Shown in pieces: positions 55,401-64,000 of a stretch of DNA of 64,000 bases. The translations under genes and the position numbers were made by a program. Source of the DNA: Klebsormidium nitens (lineage: Eukaryota > Streptophyta > Klebsormidiophyceae > Klebsormidiales > Klebsormidiaceae). Numbering within the stretch: position 1 is the stretch's first letter; each line of letters opens with the position of its first letter. The notes below the pieces were generated by a model, which was not told the DNA's origin, did no database searches, and was given only the letters and a program-made list of their open reading frames with translations. The DNA is taken from NCBI GenBank assembly GCA_000708835.1, contig DF236950.1, positions 235,710 through 299,709 on the forward strand. The letters run 5' to 3'.

Positions 55401-58400
55401 CGCGCTCACGAGTGCTTCGTAGCGGTTCACATACGGCCAGTCCTGGCTCGCCACGATCTGCAGTAATAGAAGCAGGGAAACACGGTTTGCCCCGGAGATC
55501 TCAAGAGACAAAATAAATCGAGATGGAACTCTGACCGCAAGGGCAAAGCGAAGGGAACAAGAAGCAGAAAAACCAGCCTTTATCGAGCAGAAATGAACGT
55601 GCTTAGAACTTAAGGACAATGAAATTTAGCAAGAGCAGGTTAGATTGGATAAAGAGGCAACTCAAAGAGCATGTTGGCGTTTCAAGCGGCGAGTGCTCGG
55701 ATGGCTGCCAAAGCGTCGCCGACTGGAACGTGAGCGGACCAGTGCATATCCTACGGCTGCAGGAGCGAGAAAGATCAAGGGAAAGGTCAGGGGGCACGGG
55801 AAAATTCAATGAGAAGGTCAAAGAAGCGCTCACCGCCGCAACGGAGGTGCCCTCGTCCCTCTCGCCAGGCTGTGGGTGCTGCAGACAGAAGGTATCATTG
55901 CGCGTAAGACACCGTCGAAGAGTTGTTCTTGGGTCAGTGAAAAACTCCGTCGTAAACATGTACATACATTTCGCTCCCTGGGCGATATCCCAAAGCGACC
56001 GAAAGGAACCGCTGCGAGTCAGGCCGCCAGCCTCCACCACAGTTCTTGGACGAAGGCAAATAGCAAACCGACTCCTGAGGCAAACCACAGCGATCTGCGG
56101 CTGACGCACCGTGACGTCAGCCCCGAAGATGATGGTGGGCACGTTGTCCTCGTTGATGAAGGGCAGCTTCCCTTGCAGCTCCTTGGACAGCAAATTGTTG
56201 ATCGCGGGCGCCTCGCCGTCCCCGGCCTTCACCTGCGCAGTCACAAATATGTACCGCACCTGTCCAGTCTGTAACAATCTACACTTCTTTCATCATAGGT
56301 CAAGTGTGCAATTGAATGTAATTTTCCCCAGCTACATCTTCCCAGCTTTGAGTTTTGAACACGTTGATACGGTAATAAACTGGGTATGACCACTCTGCCT
56401 CCAGCTCCGGGCACCCCGTTCAATTCTCGAGCCAAACAAAATGAAGACACTCGCATCCATTCGCCAGTCAACGACAACTTAAACACTACAACAAAAATCT
56501 AGATTCAGTTCTCCGGCAGCCCAAAGCTGATGGTGGCAACGTTCGATATATTGAGCATAAGAATCATCATGGGGCTCTTAAGGTGCAATCCTTTGTTTCT
56601 TACTTCGAGAATCGGCGCATTTAAAGAATCTTTTTCATTCGATTTCTCAACTCGCGGCACGGCGGATCATTGACCGGCCGATTTATAGCAATATCAGTCC
56701 TTGCCATTCTAGCCTGCCAAGATGTGCGGAGGGGAGTAGTCCCTGCTCATGCAACTCGAAACAAGCTTTCAGTTGCCACGAACTACAAACCGTGAATACT
56801 TCACCAGTTCGTGGGGAAAACAGACAGGCACGTTGACCGGACGCGTCCTTCTCCTGCATCACAAAGCACGCTCTAAGAAAATCGAAGTGGGGCGTGTTCT
56901 GGACGCGGACGTCCACACCGAGCTGTTTGCGCACCTTGACGTTGATCTTGAGCACCACGTTTGCCAGGTACTGCGGGTCGCTCTTCTGGACGTGCCTCGC
57001 GAGGCAGCACTGCGTGACCACGCCAATTTCCGTCTCACACACGCGCTTCAACGTGCCTGCACGCACAGCAGCAACCGAAGGTACAGATGTCACCGTTTTT
57101 TCCTCGACCTTGGGTCTGTTAAGCCCCCAAACCCAACGGAAAGTACGGGGCCAGCTGATGAATCAGGCACGAGCAGAACAGAAGCGACATCGAGACAAGA
57201 CGGCCGGGGCAGTGCAGGGTCACAATTGCGACACCTCGTTGAGAAATCGATGGCCCAAGCTTCGATTTCATGCAGAAGGTTATGCTCGGGTTTGTTGTAA
57301 CGGATCCTTCACGCGAACGCCTAAGGACCGACCTTTACCCGCGACAATGTGGCACTGATTGGTGGGTATGGTATGATATCTGGATCAACATCCTCCAGGC
57401 AGAAACTTGAGAGAAGGTGAATCGACCAACAGATCGAGTATTGAGGGTAAATCGAAACTACACGAAATAGACGGTCGTTCTCACCGTACGGCTGCGCCTC
57501 CTTGCTGGGAAAGACGCAAATGAGCAGCTGGAGGCCCTGGGGGTCCGTGCGGTGCGCCTGGCTCGTGACGGCCTTGAGCGCAGCCGTCATTTCGCGCGGG
57601 CTGGAGAAGGCGTTGTCGCCCACCAGCCAGTCCTCCACCGGCAGCAGCGTCGCGGGGTTCATGTTCTAGAGGACGACAAATTCGTGTGGGTTCGTGCGAT
57701 CATTTGTAAGGAGATTTTCCTCGAGTAAGGTTTGCTTCGTGATTTGACACCCGTGCTCCGTGTTGCAACCAATACGTCGGCAGACTATCATCCGAAATTC
57801 CTGTACGGGAAGGACTTGGTTGGTTCGCTTGTTGGACAGTTTACTCTCGTGACCATGGGTTTTAGGGTGAGCCCATAGGTTTTAGTGTGAGCCCATAGGG
57901 TTTAGGGTGAGCGAGGGGATGCCAACAAGGGGGTCTGAGTCGTTCTTCGAGAAGTCTGCCAGTCAGAAAACAAGTTCAGGGAGCAGATACGCAGGAAGGC
58001 CAACGTTCTAGCCGCCAAAATCTTTGGCGCTCGTCAAAGACGGAAGTATCAAGTGAGTATCAGGTACTTAAACATTGATTACGGTCCTCACCATGCCCAT
58101 CTCGTTGCACTTGCTGGCGAGCCTGGATGCGAAGTTGGCGACCGCGCTTTGCATCCTCCGGGACACGAACGACAGCACGGCCCATCGGTCGATGTTCACC
58201 CCCGAGTACAAGCACTGCCGCCAGGGCAAAACGGCATGACGTCAGCAGGGAGTACGGGTCCAGCCCAGCCTCGTATTTGCAGGAAAACCAGTCACCGACG
58301 TTCACATCTCAATCCAAAAGCCAAGTCATGAAGCGGGTTTCGAAAGAGCGCTCGAGAGAAGCCGCCCGTCTGGCAGGGCCTACGGTTCAGTAACTCAAAA

Positions 58401-61400
58401 AATACGCGTGTCGAAAGCCGCTCCTGCCGCGTCCTAGAGCGAATTAGACGACATCATTGGAGCCAATTGGTGCGGGCCCGCTTACTGTGCTCCTGAGGTT
58501 CCAGGCGCCGTCTCTCGGCTGATACAGCTTGTCCTTCTGGTTCATCTCCTTGTAAACCACCTGCGAAGAGAAGCACAGCACAGAAGTCAGAGCTCGCACC
58601 TTGGAGAGGGCTGTTGCGAAGACACACACCAAGTTCGACGATTCCTTCTGAAAAATTTGTAAGGGGTTACGAAGCAAAAGACAGAAGTTTTTCAAAATCA
58701 CTCTGACCCTAACACATTCATATGAAGACGTATATGTTTTGGACCTAGTCTTCAAGAGCAAAATGAGAGCCGTGAAACCCACGAAAGTGGAGCTTGCTAG
58801 GAGACATAGTGGAGCAAAGTGGAGCTTGCTAAGAAAAACACACTGAATCACGCAACACAGAGATGCATTCGTCCGGACCACTCGCAAGACTTCAGAGAAG
58901 ATGCTGACGAGCTTGCACAAACGAAGCTTATTCCTTTTATTCCTCACCGTGGGAGGATTGAGCACCCGGCCCGGCACATCGCTCATGTCCTTGCTGATCG
59001 TTAGCCCGAACTCGCGAGCATACTCGTCACGGCCGTAGTCGTTCCTGGCCACCATCTGCAAAAGGAGCAGAAGCGAAAGCATTGGCGCGAAGAAAGCACG
59101 CACGTGCACCTCTGAAAAAGCAAGAGCGTTGACGCTTGAAATGGCAAAGACCACCAACTTGGTATGAAGGACTTTTGCAAGCGCACAGGTTGGATGTCAA
59201 TCTGACACCCTTTTAGATGCAAGACTTTGCTGACCAGTCCGTTGACTTCGACTTTGGGGCACATAAAAACAAAAGCTTGAACCAACCAGAACACAGTCAC
59301 CAGGCCTGCTCATGACATACTCTGTCCTGTGGGGAGAAGTCGACAAAAATGGAGCTGATATTCGGTACGTGACTCACGCTCTCGGTGAGGCGCTTCCGCT
59401 CTGCGGGCTTCTGTTGGACAATCCTGAGCAGCTCCAAGACCTGGCTGTCGCTCAGCTTGCGCGGGTACCGCTGACCGCCCACGATGCGGCACACCTGAAA
59501 GAAATAGACGGCCTGGCATGTTGCGAATTGACTCTACTAACTGAAGGCAAGCACACTTCGCTTCCTCTCAAGGCCTTATTTTGACTGGTAGTCTACGCAC
59601 TTATCAAATCTGCAATCGGAGGCGACTGCGGCCACTGGCCGAGCCGATCGCCCTCAACTCTCGTCGACTTGATGAGGGAGCAATCGGATCTTAATCAAGA
59701 AATCCAAAGCGCGCCATTGGCCCCGCAGAGGCGTAACTTATGCACCATTCTCTTCCTTAAAGGAAGTAGAAGAGGAGTTTGCAGAAGACTCGCTGCACCC
59801 ATTCATTCCAAGACAAGCGATCGAGCAGAAACTTCAATCCAACCGGTAAATAAACCTTCCAACAAGTGCAAAAGGACTGAGTTTCGCAGTTGCTTACCTC
59901 CATGGGGATGAGGACATCCTTCTTGGCCCCCACCTCGAAGCACTGCAGGCCGGGGTGCCTGAGCCTGTAGTTGTAAGCCTGCAGGAAGTACCCCTCCACG
60001 GAGATCTCCTCGCCATTGTACAAGAACCTGAAACAGCGAGCAGCGTCAAGTTGCTTTCTGGTCGGCTGCTGATTGCTTGGAGTCTAGTTTTGTCATGGTC
60101 TTGAGCATAATGTGGGTTGGTTGATAGAGAAGTGAGAATTGATGATCCCGACAAATAGGTGGTTCAAACATGTCTCTCGAGGCTCCAGTCGAAGAGTAGA
60201 AGCCGGAGGCGATTCTCATACAGAAGAGCAATTTGAGCAGCTGGGTCACACGTCAAACTACTCTTCACACGCGCTTAGTGAGCCTCTATCTATATCATCA
60301 TTAGCCTCCAAGACAAGGTCGACAAACGCTTGACCGTCGTGGCCTCACTTGAGGTCCCTCGCCGCCTTGCGGGTGATCCCCATGATGCGGTGCCGGCGGC
60401 GCATCTCCCCGCGGTGGGTCACCTCGAAGCGCACGCCAACCAGGGCCTTCCCCAACTGAAAGGGACACCAAGCAATCATAAGAGTAGGTGAGTAACAAAG
60501 ACAAAACGTCAACCACGATTGACAGCCCGGCTCAGATTGTTGGGGTTGGCAGGTTCAGCAGCACCAGACTTGAGCATTCCACTAACGGTCCTGTTTCACC
60601 AGGTCCCAAAGTATTGGCTTGCAGCGATCCTAACACGCAGAGACAAGCTAGCTGCTTCACCCAGGTTCGTAGCCCACCCCTGCAAAGTCAAAGGCGCCTT
60701 TGCAGCATCTTCGAGGATGGTGAAGGAAAGTGAATTTTGCCCCACCTTGACCCTGTCTGCGTCTCCTAGGGTGGAACCGCTCCACCTGGGCACGACCTCC
60801 GGGATGTAGTCAATGACGTTGATCGGCTTGTGGAACGCGCTGGCCGACATGTCTGCAAACAAGGCTTCAGGTCGCTTCAAAAGCAGCACGCCGACTGTCA
60901 GCGAGCCATAAATGGATGGACAAACACTCTGCTTGTTCCGGAAGTTACTTGGTGCTCCAGTTACTCATATTCTGGACGGAATTTTCAAGGAAGCCTGTCT
61001 GCCTCCTGCTTTTCTCTTCCTCAGGAAAGGACTACTCAGGATAAGCTGAGTGGTTCTACAAAGTGCTGCGATCTTTCTTACCCAGGTTCAGCATGAGCCC
61101 GCCTTGAGTAGGCCGCATGCTCTGATAGTAGCCCCGCCACGCAACCAAGCCTCCAGAGAGGTTCACAGGGCGGTCCACGTTCTCGTTGAAGAAGGAGCGC
61201 CCCACCAGTACATTCCTGCAAGGACACAGTCCGCTTAACAGCCTCGGGACTATCCTGAAAGATCGTCCCATCGAAGTAAGACGACTTTGCCCGAAAGGCC
61301 AAGGAGAGCCACAGTGAAGCCAATAACAGGAGACACCTGTACGCATTTCTGCATGATGCTTGATTCTCGCAACGAATCACCTCATGCGACTTCCTTGGCA

Positions 61401-63623
61401 ACACTTCAAGCGAACGTCGGAGCACCGTCAAGCGAGCAAAAAGTGCAAGTGAGACTTATCCAGTACTGACGTGCTTATGATCCTCGAACTGTCACAACTA
61501 AGCGCGTATTGTCTGAAAGATTTGGCAAGTTGAGAGGGCTTACGAAAGCAGCGCCATTTCCCGCATCACAATGTCGAGCACTTGGATGGACGTCTGAGGA
61601 AGCTCCAACGACCTTGCTTCAAGGAAGCGCTGCAGCGAGGGAGACGAGGTCAAACAGGTTGAGATTATGATAGATCAAAATAGAAGATTATGCTTGCATC
61701 TGTTTCTGCACTGGTACAGACAGAAAACATGTCAACATGCCCTGCCTGCATATACCGGTAGCAAGGAGACTGAAACGCAGATGGTGTCACCTACCTTAAA
61801 GGACTCCATGTTGATGTTGGCTACTATCGACAGCGTGACCTTGAATCTTCTGAGCTCCCTGCAATCAAACTTTGATTTGAGAAACTTTTAGAAATGAAAC
61901 GTTCCCCCTACTGAGGCTTGTAATCAGGAAAGAGGACGTGACTTCTTTTTGATTGATGGAAGAGAATATCAGATCAGAGTTGGTAAAGTACGAAGATATA
62001 CCTTGCAGGCTGCCCAGGCGGCGGAGGGGGCAATGGCACCTCATCGGGGGGAGTGATGTCAGTGAACTCCCGGGAATGGAACGGCAGGGGCCCTGCGAGT
62101 GAGATAGTCAACCATACAGTGCTTCGTACACTCATAAAATGATCAAAGTTCACTTTGAGACACAAGCAATAGAGAATGGATGTGCAACCTGAAAGACTCT
62201 CCAGCAGATCTTGAAGGCACAAAAGCATGTCGATTGGCTAGAAATCCCTACTGACAAGTGAGAGAAATGAAAACCCTAAATATAAAAACCCTAAATAAGA
62301 AAACACTTCAAGCTTGCGAACTCCTCACTTGCTGTGTACAGGCTCTTGCTTCCGTCGAAGGTGGGGAGTGCGTTTGCCAGGGTAGTGCTCCTGTGCGTCC
62401 GAACAAGCTCTCTGATCACAGCGCGGCGGATGGCTGTCTTGTCCGTGTCGGGACTGATGACAACCTGACAGACAAAGCCAGGGATATTCTCAATGTCCCT
62501 TGAACAGTCTGAGATATCTGCAGGTTGATCTGAGCAGTTGCACTCTATCAATGGCCAAAATGAAACTGTGGTTTTTCAAAGGAACAAATCAAGCACAGAA
62601 GTTGCTCAAAGATAGGAAGCTACAGCAAACATTTTAGAATGTAGTTGCTGTTAACATTTGAGGAGTCCTTTGGTTGGGGCAGCCAGCCAGAGGAAGTGGG
62701 AGATTGTTCACTTACATCATAATGGAAGAACGTCTCTTTGGAGCAGGCGGCCTTGAAGAAGTTAGCCTGCACAGCAATCAGAGTTGCCCAAGAGCGACTC
62801 AGATGCTGCATGAGTCACCTGACAGAAGTGCTGTTGAAAAGGGGGGGGTACGCTTTCAGCAATGAATTTTGCTCTTCATCTCCTTTACATGCGTGCTCTG
62901 ACATGATAGTGGTCAAGCACAACCGACATATCCTGAGAAGATCGATTGACGCACCTTCAAGTCGACCCGCCTTCCAAGCGTCCCAAAGCCCGGTCGAAGC
63001 GCCGGTTCGATATCCTTCCCCGTCGTCGGCTGCATAGTCGTGCGAGGTGTCCCCGAGCTCTCAGCCGCACTGCCAGCCCCGGATTGCTCCTTCAACTGAA
63101 GCTTCCCAATGCCTTGCGCCGCAGTCACTTCCGCTGGCAGCATCACCCGCAGACTGGGGGCGCTAGGCTGCTGTGGGGGCCTAGGCCCTACTGGCGCACC
63201 TGTGGCAGGGGTCGCTGCCTGAACAGGTGGCCTGGGGCCTAGCGGGTTGTAGGCCGGGCGAGGGAGCATTGCAGGCCCGGGGGAGCCTGCTGGCCTGGCC
63301 CCCACCGGCTGCTGAACCTGTGGCGGTGCGCCATTGAACCCCGGGGGGGGCGTTACAGTGCCAGCGTCTGCGGGGGGTGCTCCTTGCTGAGGCCCAAGCA
63401 GAGGAGGGGTGTAAGCCCGAGGCGCGCGTGAGGGAATGCTGCGAATGGAGGCCGACGAATTGCTTTGGGACAATGGTGGGGCATAAGGGCCTACCACTAC
63501 TCTCCGAGGTGGGGCAGGGGGGCGGGGTGCATTGTCCTGCTCATCGGTGGGTGCGCTGCCACCAGAGGCCCTGCCAGCTCCCTTCTTCTTTGGGCCCATG
63601 CTGTCTCGGAATGCACTGACCAC
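52475..63623 (-). CDS. AGO: Argonaute (AGO), 25 exons
   Basis: Exons 5' to 3': 63623-62955, 62766-62716, 62464-62329, 62092-62002, 61858-61795, 61629-61544, 61215-61082, 60852-60746, 60455-60349, 60027-59898, 59494-59378, 59055-58948, 58560-58486, 58214-58092, 57665-57485, 57056-56935, 56232-56110, 55878-55834, 55457-55354, 55013-54951, 54552-54489, 54000-53874, 53556-53483, 53191-53065 and 52653-52475. All phases close: 1068 aa. Order: Pro/Gly-rich N-terminus (1-210), N domain from [13 protein letters not shown] (~400-540; [26 protein letters not shown]), MID (~640-770; [12 protein letters not shown]) and PIWI. The slicer residues are present: Asp806 (FGADVTHPQPG), Glu848, Asp880 ([10 protein letters not shown]) and His1017 ([11 protein letters not shown]), so cleavage activity is expected. 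It binds small RNAs for silencing. The PIWI loop between Glu848 and Asp880 is about 12 residues shorter than in plant AGO1. C-terminus MFFC. Met at 63599 is an alternative start. Clade is not resolved. Confidence 0.96.
53037..53074. repeat. Hairpin enclosing the Argonaute penultimate 5' splice site
   Basis: GTTTCCCTAGGTG at 53037-53049 is the exact reverse complement of 53062-53074. The 12-base loop can pair further (GAAG with CTTC). On the transcribed minus strand the exon 24 / intron junction TTTCCCTAG|GTGAG falls within the first arm. Confidence 0.85.
57861..57912 (-). repeat. Three 20-bp units with TTTAGGG telomere-like core
   Basis: Units start at 57861, 57881 and 57901 and read TTTAGGGTGA, TTTAGTGTGA and TTTAGGGTGA, with GCCCATAGG between. 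They lie in the Argonaute intron 57666-58091. Two AACCCTAAA telobox-like motifs also occur at about 62271-62295, in the intron 62093-62328 of the same gene. Confidence 0.7.
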
Positions 63624-64000
63624 AGCACTTAATGTCCTGTTTTGGCAACTAGGTATGTCAATGCACGCCCCTGCATTCCATCAATTCGCAATGGAAGCAC
63701 ACTGCGGAGATCACATTGGGCTGCCAAAGAGGGAAAAGGTTACCCTGATGCCAGTGATGGATCCTCAAGGACCTGCCTCCTGAGCTAGCTGGAGGCTAGA
63801 GCTACCATCGCCATGGATTTGGTGGTGGAAGTCTGAACGTAAGTGCCTTCAAGTCTTGCCTGCTCATGCATGCACTGGGCCCAACGAATTTGTGCATTGC
63901 GCCTGACGGGAAGTGAACAACTAGGATTGGGATGACTAGCGATGACTGCAAACTAGTTCAAAGAATCAAAAGTCGGTCGCTCGCGAGCCTCCGGCCTAGC
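63624..64000. promoter_or_regulatory. Upstream region of the Argonaute gene
   Basis: Right-hand end of the window, holding the Argonaute 5' UTR and promoter. The overlapping plus-strand frame to 63783 mainly shadows exon 1. No other gene is supported. Confidence 0.4.

Noticed and set aside
52475-63623. Bacterial-type pAgo or transposon-borne Argonaute
   Set aside because: Full eukaryotic N-PAZ-MID-PIWI order with 25 exons and a plant-style C-terminus; no transposase or prokaryotic neighbours.

Overview
This is a eukaryotic nuclear window with dense, multi-intron protein-coding genes. The introns are mostly GT-AG, and many exons have GC-rich codons. The gene set points to the green lineage. 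It includes a plant-type nicotinamidase, a VIP3-type WD40 protein, a plant-type kelch protein, a GOST/CAND seven-helix receptor, a plant-type alanine aminotransferase and an Argonaute ending in MFFC. TTTAGGG-type telomere motifs occur in an intron. A streptophyte alga such as Klebsormidium is my best guess, but this is inference; no rRNA or plastid marker is present.

Twelve genes were reconstructed exon by exon. For ten of them every splice phase closes and the total length divides by three. The exceptions are the nicotinamidase, cut by the left edge, and the GT25 gene, whose 3' end is unresolved. From left to right they are: nicotinamidase (-, partial); two-domain GT25 glycosyltransferase (-); acidic zinc-ribbon protein (+); fucosyltransferase-like type II membrane protein (-); kelch-repeat protein (+); GOST-family 7TM protein (+); SPRTN DNA-protein-crosslink protease (-); hydroxy(phenyl)pyruvate reductase (+); VIP3/SKI8 (-); seipin with a very long acidic tail (+); alanine aminotransferase (+); and a 25-exon Argonaute (-). 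Neighbours often sit in divergent or convergent pairs. They form no operon or obvious pathway cluster. The two Golgi-type glycosyltransferase genes lie close together with one gene between them.

The most unusual signal is in the introns. In the GT25 gene a single exon is flanked on both sides by tandem repeats that are degenerate copies of its own splice junctions. Upstream there are six ~165-bp units, each with the acceptor and the first ~30 exon bases. Downstream there are four ~105-bp units, with the donor clearly kept in two. The fucosyltransferase-like gene carries a ~65-bp array of its own acceptor plus exon start. The seipin gene has a 74-bp duplication that copies an acceptor. The kelch gene has a 12-bp pyrimidine minisatellite leading into an acceptor. 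The Argonaute penultimate intron has its 5' splice site inside a perfect 13-bp hairpin. Together these suggest that splice-junction sequence in this genome is prone to local tandem duplication, creating rows of decoy splice sites.

Gaps between genes contain no further gene I can support. Several, mainly downstream of genes, share a CATGCA/TGCATG-rich composition.
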